From the NCBI GenBank assembly GCA_900696645.1, contig CAADGV010000021.1, positions 62,001 to 126,000 on the forward strand: DNA of 64,000 nt, read 5' to 3'. This DNA is from an uncultured Chlorobiota bacterium (GTDB lineage Bacteria; Bacteroidota; Ignavibacteria; UBA10030; UBA6906). Every line of letters starts with the position of its first letter. Position 1 is the first letter of the stretch. Of the stretch, positions 42,010 to 50,942 are shown piece after piece. The notes beneath the pieces were generated by a model. It did not search any database. It was not told where the DNA came from and saw only the letters and a program-made list of their open reading frames with translations. The position numbers were made by a program, and so were the translations under genes.

Positions 42010-42774
42010 ATGAACGAACAAACCCGAAAATACTGGCAGTACGAATACGATGTTGCGGCCAAGTACATGGTTCCGCTTCTTGAGCTTTGGGGGGCATCCG
42101 TCAAAGGAGCCTCGGTGATCGATGTCGGTTGCGGCGAGGCGGGCGGACTCTGCGCAATGTACGACGCTGGGGCTGTACCGTGCTGCGGTTTCGATGTTGA
42201 AGTGGGGCGGGTGGACGCGGCAAACCGGTTGAAGGAAAACCGCAACATCCCGCTTGCCATCGGCAATCTGCACGACAATGAGCTTCCCTTCAGCACGTTT
42301 CAGTACGATCTTGTTATCCTGCACGACGTGTTCGAACATCTCGACGCAAAGGACGAAGTGATGAGAAAACTTGCGGCGTACGCAAAACCCTCCGGCAAAA
42401 TCATGATCACGTTTCCGCCGTATTACTCCGCGTATGGCGCGCATCAACAGTTGTTGAATACATCATGGGCAAAGCTGCCGTTCTTCCATCTTCTCCCGTT
42501 TACCATGACGCAGGTTGTTCCCCGTTTGAAAGGCGAGGAACAATATTTTCTGGAAGAGGTCAGCAAGCTCGGCAGACTCAAAATGGGGATGAAGAAGTTC
42601 GAAACAATCGTTGAACGAAACGGATTGACAATAGCCGGCAAGCAGGCCTATCTTATCAGCCCGAATCACATCCGGTTCGGTTTGAAGCCCATTCCTGCGG
42701 GGAAGGTCGCAGAGATTCCGGTAATTGGTGAAGTAGTCTGCACGGGTGTTGTCTATCTTCTCTCAAAAACGTAG
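42010..42774 (+). CDS. Class I SAM-dependent methyltransferase
   Basis: The 254-residue protein has motif I VIDVGCGEAGG (about 37-47), an acidic residue after FDVEVG, and VILHDVFEHL (motif III-like) with a C-terminal extension containing YYSAYGAHQQ. It probably methylates a sugar or glycan precursor in this locus. I start at ATG 42010, immediately after the inverted-repeat cassette. There is no visible ribosome binding site; GTG 41995, inside the repeat, is in frame but less likely. Confidence 0.83.
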   Translation: MNEQTRKYWQYEYDVAAKYMVPLLELWGASVKGASVIDVGCGEAGGLCAMYDAGAVPCCGFDVEVGRVDAANRLKENRNIPLAIGNLHDNELPFSTFQYDLVILHDVFEHLDAKDEVMRKLAAYAKPSGKIMITFPPYYSAYGAHQQLLNTSWAKLPFFHLLPFTMTQVVPRLKGEEQYFLEEVSKLGRLKMGMKKFETIVERNGLTIAGKQAYLISPNHIRFGLKPIPAGKVAEIPVIGEVVCTGVVYLLSKT

Positions 42775-42812
42775 GTGAGACAGGTGTTGTTTACGGGCGA
42801 AAAGATGCCTTC

Positions 42813-43649
42813 ATGAATGAGCCCTCGGTCTTCATCATTCTTGTCAACTGGAACGGGAAGTCTGTAACTCTCGAATGTCTCAATTCACTTGCGGCGGTGA
42901 CGTATTCGAATGTCAAGGTCGTAGTTGTTGATAACGCGTCAACCGACGGTTCTGCGGCTGAGTTCAAAAAGCGGCACCCGCAAGTTGTTATTCTCGAACA
43001 GAATGAAAACCTCCGCTTTGCCGGAGGTAATAATGCGGGGATGAAGTATGCCATCGACGATGGGGCCGATCTGATCTGCCTGCTCAACAACGATACAACG
43101 GTGGACAAGGATTTCCTGACGCATCTTGTCTCTCGACTGCAATCCGATGGGAAGATCGGGATGGTTGCTCCCAAAATCTACTATTTCGATGATCCGAACC
43201 GCATCTGGTTTGCCGGAGGGGAAATCTCGATGTGGACGGGAACGATGAAGCATACCGGCATTCGTGAGCTTGACCGCGGCCAACATGATGCAGCGCGAGA
43301 AATTGACTACGCTTCAGGATGCTGCATTCTTACAAAACGGGAGGTTGTTGAACAGATCGGTATGTTGGACGAATCGTATTTCATGTACGGCGAAGATGCG
43401 GACTGGTGCATGCGCGCGCGGCGTGCCGGGTATTCCATCTGCTTCGAGCCGAAGGCGAAAGTCTGGCACAAGCTCTCGGTTGCCAGCGGCGGCCACCTTT
43501 CTCTTTTTAAGATGAAAAACAAATTCATCAGCAACTTCAGGTTCTTTTTCCGCTACTCGACATTTGCGCATAAACTCGTCTTTCCGTGGATGAACCTGCT
43601 GGTGAACGGATGGGCGGGAGTCCGGTATCTTCTTACAGCACGGCAGTAG
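42813..43649 (+). CDS. Family 2 glycosyltransferase (rhamnosyltransferase-like)
   Basis: The 278-residue protein has a GT-A domain: FIILVNWNGKSVTLECL (7-23), VVVVDNASTDGS (36-47), NENLRFAGGNNAGM (64-77) and CLLNNDTTVD (89-98), then GMLDESYFMYGEDADWCMRA. This pattern fits WbbL-like rhamnosyltransferases, though the donor sugar is uncertain. It lies 38 bp after the methyltransferase and probably assembles the repeat unit on the carrier lipid. Confidence 0.88.
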   Translation: MNEPSVFIILVNWNGKSVTLECLNSLAAVTYSNVKVVVVDNASTDGSAAEFKKRHPQVVILEQNENLRFAGGNNAGMKYAIDDGADLICLLNNDTTVDKDFLTHLVSRLQSDGKIGMVAPKIYYFDDPNRIWFAGGEISMWTGTMKHTGIRELDRGQHDAAREIDYASGCCILTKREVVEQIGMLDESYFMYGEDADWCMRARRAGYSICFEPKAKVWHKLSVASGGHLSLFKMKNKFISNFRFFFRYSTFAHKLVFPWMNLLVNGWAGVRYLLTARQ

Positions 43650-43651
43650 CA

Positions 43652-44962
43652 GTGGAATTCGGAAAACATCTCAGCAAGGGCATCTGGGGATTGGCGGACA
43701 AAGCGCTGCCCGTTGTGTACGGCGTAGCGTACGTTGTTCTTGTTATCCGTGTGCTGCCGGAGGAAGAGTTCGGAAATTTTGTGCTGATTCAGGAAATTTT
43801 TCTGATTGTCACCGGACTTGCGATGGCGTTTGCGCTTCAACCTCTCCTGAAGTTCGGGGCAGAAGAAAACACGAACCAGCGAAGCATCCTGAGTGCGGCG
43901 CTGCTTCTCAACATTGCATTCATCCTCATCTTCTCCGTGATTGTGGTTGTTCTGGCCGGACCGTTCAGCATTCTCCTGAACTCGCCGCGTCTTGCACCGC
44001 TGATGCTCTACCTTCCGGCAATGTTTGCTGCTTCGTTTGTCCGCAACTACACACTTATTCTCCTTCAAAGCCGCTTTCAGATCAAACAAGTGTTTTGGGT
44101 GGATGCTGTTCACTTTGTCGGAGCGCCGGTGCTGATCTACGCCTATTCCAAGATGAATCTGTTCAACAGCGCCCTCGACCTGATCATGATCAACATTCTT
44201 TCTCTTGGCGCCTCGTCACTCATCGGGCTGTGGTTCAGCAGATCAATGATACAGTTGCAACTGCGGCCCGGCAAAGAAGAGCTTGTGATGATGTGGGATT
44301 ATGGTAAGTACACGCTCGGAGGAATCGTCAGCTATATGGTGTACACGAAGGCCGATTCATTCATTCTCTCGGCGTTCGGCGGGCCGGTGCAGGTAGCTGT
44401 TTACAATTCGGTGAAGATTTTCACCCGGATTTTCGACATGGTCGCGCAGGTTCTGCAGATGTTTGTACTGCCGGCGACATCACGGTTTGTTTCAAAAGGC
44501 GACGTTGCATCACTGAAAGTGTTCGTGGAAAAGGCGCTGAATTTCTCGACGGTCGGAATGACGCCGGTATTTGTCCTGTTTCTCTTTTTCGCGCCGCTGC
44601 TCGTTGGCATCGTGTATCAGGGCCGGTATGCTGAAGCAATACCTATGCTGCAGATTTTCGCCGTACTGTCATTCATTATTCCCGCAAGCGCCGTGGGTTC
44701 CAACACACTGCTCGGGCTCGGGCATGCAAGGTTGGGGTTTATCATTGGTCTCTTTCTCCTTATAGCATCAGTGGCGATATACATGGTGTTCATTCCCTGG
44801 CTTGGCCCGCTCGGGGCGACTATTGGCTATGTTCTCTCGACGCTTGTGCTTGCGTGGATGACAGTGTCGCAAATGAACCGATTTGTTCCTGTAACGTTCA
44901 GAGAGGTTGCCGCGAGAACAAACGACATCAAAGTATTCATTCGATCACGATTGAATGTTTAG
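43652..44962 (+). CDS. Polysaccharide flippase (Wzx/MATE-like)
   Basis: The 436-residue protein has about 12-14 membrane helices, starting with KHLSKGIWGLADKALPVVYG and VAYVVLVIRVLPEEEFGNFV, the N-terminal pattern of oligosaccharide flippases, which move lipid-linked repeat units across the inner membrane. I start at GTG 43652, after the stop of the GT2 gene at 43649; ATG 43610 in frame would overlap it by 40 bases, so the start is uncertain. No initiation signal decides it. Confidence 0.8.
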   Translation: MEFGKHLSKGIWGLADKALPVVYGVAYVVLVIRVLPEEEFGNFVLIQEIFLIVTGLAMAFALQPLLKFGAEENTNQRSILSAALLLNIAFILIFSVIVVVLAGPFSILLNSPRLAPLMLYLPAMFAASFVRNYTLILLQSRFQIKQVFWVDAVHFVGAPVLIYAYSKMNLFNSALDLIMINILSLGASSLIGLWFSRSMIQLQLRPGKEELVMMWDYGKYTLGGIVSYMVYTKADSFILSAFGGPVQVAVYNSVKIFTRIFDMVAQVLQMFVLPATSRFVSKGDVASLKVFVEKALNFSTVGMTPVFVLFLFFAPLLVGIVYQGRYAEAIPMLQIFAVLSFIIPASAVGSNTLLGLGHARLGFIIGLFLLIASVAIYMVFIPWLGPLGATIGYVLSTLVLAWMTVSQMNRFVPVTFREVAARTNDIKVFIRSRLNV

Positions 44963-44999
44963 CTCTCTAAACGTCTATTCCCCTTAAGTTTTGATCCCC

Positions 45000-46127
45000 A
45001 TGATTATCGCGTATGATGTTAGTCAGATTCGTTTGCAGCGCGCCGGCATTGGGCGGCTGGCGGCGATGCAGCTTCAGGGGTTGCTTGCTTCTGAGGGAAG
45101 GCACACGTATATCTTGCACGGTTGGTCTCCTGAGTTAGATGTAGAGATGATTCGATCATTCATCCGGCCCAACGTCCGACTCTCCATTGCCCGGCTTCCC
45201 GGAACAGTGAAGCGCGTGTATTGGAACTACCTCCGTATGCCGCCCATTCAAACACTGATCGGGCAATTCGATGTGTTTCACAGTGCCGAGCCGCTTCTTC
45301 CTCCAATCGGAAACAAGAAAGCCATCATTTCGTTTAATGACAGCGCGTACTACAAATTCCCGCAATTCTACAACAAAACGACAGCAAGGAAATGGGATTA
45401 TCTCTACAGACGGGCGCTGCGGCGGGCTGATGCTGTTACCGTCTTGTCAGAGAACACTCGTTCGGATTTGATCGAGATGATGAACTTCCCTCCGGAAAAA
45501 ATTCATGTTGTTCGTCCGCCGACGGACCCCATTTTCTCGGCAGCAGAAAAGCCTGAGGAGGAAGCGCGGGTGCGGCAAAAGTTCTCGCTGCCGGATCGGT
45601 TCATGCTGTTCGTGGGGACGCTGGAGCCGCGTAAGAATATCCCGAGGCTTGTGCAGGCATTCGAGATGTTTCAGGAAACCGGAGATCGTTCGATCTCGCT
45701 CGTGATCGTTGGCAGACGAGGGTGGCTGTATGAAGATATTCTGAAATCGATCAACACTTCGGCGGTATGCAAAAGAATCATCTTGTTGGATTATGTCGCT
45801 GATGCCGACCTTGCGGCCCTTTACCGGATGGCGATGATGTTTGTGTTTCCCTCACTCTATGAAGGACACGGGTATCCGGTTGTTGAAGCGATGGCATCGG
45901 GAACGCCCGTGATAACATCCAACAATTCATCACTGAAAGAAATCGGAGAAGGGGCGGCGATACTTGTTGATGCGGAGAAGATTGACGAACTTGTAGAGGC
46001 TATGCGGCGTCTTTTTGATAGCGAGGATTTGTGCAAGGAACTGTCGACTAAAGGACGCCAACGGGCAACCTTGTTCTCGGTTGACAATGCCGTTAATGCG
46101 ATTCTGAAGTTGTATGATTCTTTCTAA
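45000..46127 (+). CDS. Family 4 glycosyltransferase
   Basis: The 375-residue protein starts at ATG 45000 (TTG 44991 is in frame). The N-terminal domain has IAYDVSQIRLQRAGIGRLA, and the donor half carries MLFVGTLEPRKNIPRLVQAF, LVIVGRRGW and VFPSLYEGHGYPVVEAMA, the clear GT4 retaining-type signature (E-x7-E). It follows the flippase by 37 bp. Substrates are unknown. Confidence 0.9.
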   Translation: MIIAYDVSQIRLQRAGIGRLAAMQLQGLLASEGRHTYILHGWSPELDVEMIRSFIRPNVRLSIARLPGTVKRVYWNYLRMPPIQTLIGQFDVFHSAEPLLPPIGNKKAIISFNDSAYYKFPQFYNKTTARKWDYLYRRALRRADAVTVLSENTRSDLIEMMNFPPEKIHVVRPPTDPIFSAAEKPEEEARVRQKFSLPDRFMLFVGTLEPRKNIPRLVQAFEMFQETGDRSISLVIVGRRGWLYEDILKSINTSAVCKRIILLDYVADADLAALYRMAMMFVFPSLYEGHGYPVVEAMASGTPVITSNNSSLKEIGEGAAILVDAEKIDELVEAMRRLFDSEDLCKELSTKGRQRATLFSVDNAVNAILKLYDSF

Positions 46128-46168
46128 GAACGTTCGTGAACTGTTTCTGAATAGAGTTAGAATAACTT

Positions 46169-46948
46169 ATGCCAAGCAAGACGTTTACTGAGAAAGCTCT
46201 CGATATATATCATGTTGTGATTCCGCCCAAGATTGACAGGGAGATCAAAAGAGCGCTGTCCAATTCGCAGCCGGACTTCCCCCGCTCTGTATCGCTACCG
46301 AGCGGCTACGGCATGGGAATGACGGAGCGTGTTGTTGAGCTTCTTGTTGCCCGTCTGACCTACCAGCCCGGAATGAAAGTTCTGGATGTCGGTCATGCAA
46401 ACATCATCAACGCGCACGCACGGGTGCTGAAATCTCTCCCGAAACCATTAGATATCACCGGAGTCGACATTGTTGCTGCCGGTGACCACATCCGGTCACT
46501 GTACACAAATTCGGTGGTTGCGAATATTGCCAAAACTGATTTCTATGATGGGACATTCGATCTTATCTGGTGTATCTCGGCGCTTGAACACTTCGGAATG
46601 GACAATTCCATCTATACCCATGACTTCGAACTGGATCAGAATATGGACAGGGCCGCTTTGACGGAAATGATGCGAATTCTGCGTGTAGGGGGTACAGTCT
46701 ACATAAGTGTGCCATTCGGGAAGTTTGAGGATCACGGTTGGTTGCGGAACTACGACGCTGACCGTTGGCGGACACTCCTTTCGGTTCCCGGATCCCGCGC
46801 CCACGTTGACGAATTGTACTTCAGATTTACCGATGAAGGAGGATGGCAAACCGCCACACCTGGTGAATTAATCAACACCGGATACTCAGACCATCAAAAT
46901 TCCGGTGCTTCCGGCCTTGCAGTTGCGTTGATTCGGAAATTGAAATAA
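46169..46948 (+). CDS. SAM-dependent methyltransferase-like protein, degenerate motif I
   Basis: The 259-residue protein has a methyltransferase-like core: MKVLDVGHANIINAHA (70-85), where the usual DxGxGxG is broken, DITGVDIV (about 95) and LIWCISALEHFGMDNS (about 132-147), and VGGTVYISVPFG after it. The missing glycine-rich loop makes SAM binding doubtful. It could be a methyltransferase with an unusual pocket or another Rossmann enzyme. It follows the glycosyltransferase by 41 bp in the glycan locus. Confidence 0.65.
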   Translation: MPSKTFTEKALDIYHVVIPPKIDREIKRALSNSQPDFPRSVSLPSGYGMGMTERVVELLVARLTYQPGMKVLDVGHANIINAHARVLKSLPKPLDITGVDIVAAGDHIRSLYTNSVVANIAKTDFYDGTFDLIWCISALEHFGMDNSIYTHDFELDQNMDRAALTEMMRILRVGGTVYISVPFGKFEDHGWLRNYDADRWRTLLSVPGSRAHVDELYFRFTDEGGWQTATPGELINTGYSDHQNSGASGLAVALIRKLK

Positions 46949-47239
46949 CGTCCCACCCATCATATTTTGATGGCGCGATCCGTCGGCTATTGACAGACGT
47001 CAACCCATGGTCAGGACAGTAGAAATTTCTTGACAATGGCCTTCGCTTTTCCATACCTTTGTATGTCTTCCCATTCATATCTCCCCAAGCATCCCCTAAC
47101 GTGGGAGGCCAAAGTGGATACAAGATGCCGTTCTTACCTAATAACTCCGTTGTCTTCTCACTCGTTCTTGCGGACAATCCATCCATCGATGATGAGTTTG
47201 TATGCGAGGTATTTCATGTAACGCTCGAAGGAGGAACCT
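46949..47239. other. 291-bp intergenic region
   Basis: It separates the methyltransferase-like gene from the two LamG protein genes, both on the plus strand, and probably holds the promoter of the latter. The last 14 bases include GAAGGAGGAACCT, the ribosome binding site of the next gene. No other structure was seen. Confidence 0.45.
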
Positions 47240-48313
47240 ATGAAACATGAAGTCGTTTTTTGCCTTTGTGCCATTCTGCTCTTCTCCATCTCTTGTAACG
47301 ATTCTGGTGTGTCGACCGACGGCCCTGCTGGGAGCCAACCTGTAGGGAGTATGCTCTTGAGGTTTGCTGCCGCACCTCCGGGAATTATAACCGTAACTGC
47401 CAAACTCTCGCGTCCCAGTTATCCTGATCGTATTCTAAACCTTGCCCTTTCGGACTCAACTGCCTCGGGCTCATTTGATGACGTTCCTGTTGGACGATGG
47501 CATCTTGCCATCGACGCAAAGGATACAACAGGTACGGTGCGTTACTCCGGCGAAACCGACGTCGATGTGCATCCGGGAGCGACATCCAATGTATCACTCC
47601 AATTACTGCCGACTACGGGTCGGATTGTAATTGTTGTTTCTTGGGGGACACCCAGTCATGATCCGTCACTTCTGTTGTACTATCCGTTCAATGGCAATGC
47701 AAATGATGAAAGCGGACACAACCATCATGGAACTGTAAACGCGGTTACGTTGGTTGCCGACCGATTCGGGAACCCCAATAGGGCCTTCTTGTTTAACGGG
47801 TTCTCATCATACGTCAATGCGGGAACCGACACTGCGCTCAATCCGCGAAACGCATTGACCATCTCTGTTTGGATCAAATACAATGGTGGTTTCAACTATA
47901 GGCACATTTTTACAAAGTGGGATATTGTTGACGGAGTGAATGAACGAACCTATGCAGTGGGCATTCACCCGACAAACAGGCTCCGTTTCACCATCTCCCG
48001 GGATGGTACCGACGCCAGTGCTGTCTCAGTTCTTGATAGCAGCGTACTTTCGGTGACTGGTAACTGGATACATGTCGCGGCCACCTGGAATGGCGGAACG
48101 ATGCGTCTCTACAAGAACGGCATTGAGGTCGGGTCAGGGTTCATAAATGGTATGGCACGCTCGCCGAATACCAGAACAGCAGTCGGTGGAATTCTGGGTA
48201 GAAATGGTGATCCGCCGCTTTATATGTTCAACGGGGCAATCGACGATATACGGTTGTACAGTCGAGCGCTCACGCAACAGGAGGTACAAGACCTTTGTTC
48301 AGCAGGTAATTGA
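47240..48313 (+). CDS. LamG-domain surface lipoprotein
   Basis: The 357-residue product has a lipoprotein signal (VFCLCAILLFSISC), so it is likely lipidated at the Cys of FSISC (residue 19). A beta-sandwich region occupies about 40-130. The LamG/concanavalin-like domain covers about 145-350 (YYPFNGNANDESGHNHHGTV, FNGFSSYVNAG, ISVWIKY, WIHVAATWNGGTMRLYKNG, GAIDDIRLYSRAL). Such domains bind glycans or proteins on the outer surface. It has no T9SS sorting domain. It lies 43 bp before the T9SS-exported LamG protein, so the two may act together. Confidence 0.82.
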   Translation: MKHEVVFCLCAILLFSISCNDSGVSTDGPAGSQPVGSMLLRFAAAPPGIITVTAKLSRPSYPDRILNLALSDSTASGSFDDVPVGRWHLAIDAKDTTGTVRYSGETDVDVHPGATSNVSLQLLPTTGRIVIVVSWGTPSHDPSLLLYYPFNGNANDESGHNHHGTVNAVTLVADRFGNPNRAFLFNGFSSYVNAGTDTALNPRNALTISVWIKYNGGFNYRHIFTKWDIVDGVNERTYAVGIHPTNRLRFTISRDGTDASAVSVLDSSVLSVTGNWIHVAATWNGGTMRLYKNGIEVGSGFINGMARSPNTRTAVGGILGRNGDPPLYMFNGAIDDIRLYSRALTQQEVQDLCSAGN

Positions 48314-48356
48314 CATCCCTCTGGGGTGTTAGAAGTAATCTCTTCTTGGAGGCTCT

Positions 48357-50933
48357 ATGAAAACAATTCTCATTGTTCTTTCCTTCTTTCTTATACTCCA
48401 ATCAACGGGCAACGCCCAGACGCCTGCGCCATTCACTGCGGATGAATACACAGTAGCGTTGTGGCATTTTGATGAAACGAGCGGTACGTTGGTGCGCGAT
48501 GCGTCGGCATTCGGGAATCATGGATATGCCAACGGAACCACAATTACAGACGGGCGCTTTGGGGCTGCGCGCTCATTTAACGGAATGTCAGATTACATCC
48601 ATGTGTACAATCCCTCAAACGGTTCGCTGGGATTTGGAACGAATCGAAGTTTCACGGTTGATGTTTGGTTCAAGACGACAACGCAACTTGGTTGGCTCCT
48701 AAGGAAGGGGCTTGCGCCAACGGCGGGCTATGGTCTTGTGATCAAAGATGGCTACCTTCAAGGTGAACTCGGGAACAGGGAAGACAGTCATTTTCCGGAT
48801 ACGCTTGTCAAAATCCGAAGTCAGCAACTTGTGAACGACGGTCAATGGCATCTCGCGACGCTGGAACGTGATCATCGAGCGGGAGAAATCAGATTGTATG
48901 TCGACGGGGTGCTGGCGACAGCGCCCATTAACGATCCGATAATATTCCCGTTATCAAGTGACCGGCCATTGACATTCGGCAAGTGGGAAAACAACGCTTA
49001 TCCGCAGTACTTCAATGGGGCGATTGACGAAGCACGTGTTTCGAACGTCGCCCGCCACTCGCTGCCTGTTGTGAGCGATAGTGTTGCCATCTGGCACTTT
49101 GACGAAGCCGCTGGCTCGCTTGTGGCGGATTCGTCCCCCTACGCAAATGACGGTACGGCATACGGAACCACCATTGTCCCGGGCGTGAGCGGCAATGCGC
49201 GTTCATTCAGCGGGTCTTATAACCATGTGTTTGTCCAGAATCCGATCGGAATGAACTTCGATACGTCGCAGAGCTTTACGATAGAAGCGTGGTTTAAGAC
49301 GGCACAGACAGATACAGGAGAGATCATTCGCAGAGGGTTGGCCCCGCTTCCCGGATTTGCGTTGCGCATTCTGAATGGAAAAGTGCAAGGAATTATAGGC
49401 AATCGCGATGCTATTCCTTTTCCCGATACATTGCTGCGCATAACAAGCACGCAATCGTACAACGATAATCAATGGCATAAGGCGGCCCTGATTCGCGATC
49501 GCACACTCGGAAAACTCTTCTTGTACGTCGACGGGCTACAGGCAACACCTCCGTTGAACGACCCGGTGACATTCTCCTTGTCCAATGCCCGCCCGCTCAC
49601 GATGGGTTGTTGGGAGAACTTCGTCCAGCCGACATTCTTCCGCGGTGTGATTGATGAAGTGAAGATCATGAAAGGCGCGATGCATCCTTCCAACCCGCTT
49701 GTTCCGACTATTGAGGTATCACACGCGTCCATAGATTTCGGTCGAATTCCCCTTGGCTCTCATTTAACCGTTAATCTGATTGTGCGAAATACCGGCTTGC
49801 ATGATACCCTGCATTTCGGAACGGCGACCAACAACAGCGTGTTTGATGCTACTATTCCCGTAACGTTTCCGGTACCGCCCGGTACTTCACGCATTGTTCC
49901 GGTAACCTACACTCCCGTTGCAGCACAGATAGACACCGGCACACTGACAATCACCAGCAATGACCCGAACAAGCCGATTCTTCATATCTTCCTGAGGGGT
50001 CAGGCGTTTGCTTCGGGTGACGCGCCGGTGATCATGACAATACGAGATGTTCCCGCAGATCAAGGGAAGCAGGTGCGGATTGTCTGGTACCGCAGCATCC
50101 ATGATCGAAGCGGAGATTCCATCCAAGTCGTTGAGTACGGAATCTGGAGAAGGGTCGCGGAGAACCCGGGCCTTTGGGATTTCGTCGCGCCGATTCCGGC
50201 GGTCCGGTTTGAGCAATACTCGTTTGTTGCCCCGACGCTGTACGACTCAACGCGCTTTTTCGGCATGCACTGGTCGGTATTCCGTGTATCGGCCCATACA
50301 GCCAATAATGTTCAGGTCTTTTTCTCTGAAGCAGACAGCGGCTATTCGGTGGATAACATGGCACCTACTCCGCCTGCGAATCCCCTTGCCGCTGTTAGTT
50401 CCGGGCAGGTCACCCTCGGATGGGATCACTCTCCCGATCTCGATGTAATGGGATACCGGGTCTATCGTTCCACAATTGCCAACTTCCTGCCATCGGAATC
50501 GAACCGGATTGGCACAGCAGCAACGAACGCGTTTGTTGATCTGAATATTTCCGGCAGCAATCGTTGGTATTATCGCATAGCCGCGTTTGATTTTTCAGGT
50601 AATGAAAGCGTATCTTCTAATGAACTCCCGGTCGTTCTTACTGATGCGGGTTCCGGGCAGGGGCTTCCAACAGAGTTTGTTTTGTATCAGAATTACCCGA
50701 ATCCGTTCAATCCCTCCACGACAATCCGGTATGACGTGGCTGAGCCGACACTTGTAAGGATTGTTGTGTACGATATGGTCGGTCGGGAAGTGGCCGTACT
50801 TGTCAATGAGGAGCAACCTGGGGGACGTCATCAGATATTGTGGAATGCTCAGAACATTGCGTCAGGCATGTACGTGTATCGAATGCAGGCCGGGGGATTT
50901 GTTAAGAACATGAAACTCATCTTTCTCAAGTAA
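48357..50933 (+). CDS. Type IX-secreted protein with two LamG domains
   Basis: The 858-residue protein has a signal peptide (ILIVLSFFLILQSTGNA), two LamG-like domains that are tandem duplicates (about 30-235, WHFDETSGTLVRD; about 240-445, WHFDEAAGSLVAD), an ASPM-SPD2-Hydin-like domain (about 448-548, SIDFGRIPLGSHLTV), and a fibronectin-like part (about 560-760). It ends in a T9SS type A sorting domain (about 775-858, LYQNYPNPFNPS, then LVRIVVYDMVGREVA and KNMKLIFLK). It is exported across the outer membrane and attached or released there. Its context in a glycan locus suggests a surface or matrix protein. Confidence 0.9.
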   Translation: MKTILIVLSFFLILQSTGNAQTPAPFTADEYTVALWHFDETSGTLVRDASAFGNHGYANGTTITDGRFGAARSFNGMSDYIHVYNPSNGSLGFGTNRSFTVDVWFKTTTQLGWLLRKGLAPTAGYGLVIKDGYLQGELGNREDSHFPDTLVKIRSQQLVNDGQWHLATLERDHRAGEIRLYVDGVLATAPINDPIIFPLSSDRPLTFGKWENNAYPQYFNGAIDEARVSNVARHSLPVVSDSVAIWHFDEAAGSLVADSSPYANDGTAYGTTIVPGVSGNARSFSGSYNHVFVQNPIGMNFDTSQSFTIEAWFKTAQTDTGEIIRRGLAPLPGFALRILNGKVQGIIGNRDAIPFPDTLLRITSTQSYNDNQWHKAALIRDRTLGKLFLYVDGLQATPPLNDPVTFSLSNARPLTMGCWENFVQPTFFRGVIDEVKIMKGAMHPSNPLVPTIEVSHASIDFGRIPLGSHLTVNLIVRNTGLHDTLHFGTATNNSVFDATIPVTFPVPPGTSRIVPVTYTPVAAQIDTGTLTITSNDPNKPILHIFLRGQAFASGDAPVIMTIRDVPADQGKQVRIVWYRSIHDRSGDSIQVVEYGIWRRVAENPGLWDFVAPIPAVRFEQYSFVAPTLYDSTRFFGMHWSVFRVSAHTANNVQVFFSEADSGYSVDNMAPTPPANPLAAVSSGQVTLGWDHSPDLDVMGYRVYRSTIANFLPSESNRIGTAATNAFVDLNISGSNRWYYRIAAFDFSGNESVSSNELPVVLTDAGSGQGLPTEFVLYQNYPNPFNPSTTIRYDVAEPTLVRIVVYDMVGREVAVLVNEEQPGGRHQILWNAQNIASGMYVYRMQAGGFVKNMKLIFLK

Positions 50934-50942
50934 CATCACTGC

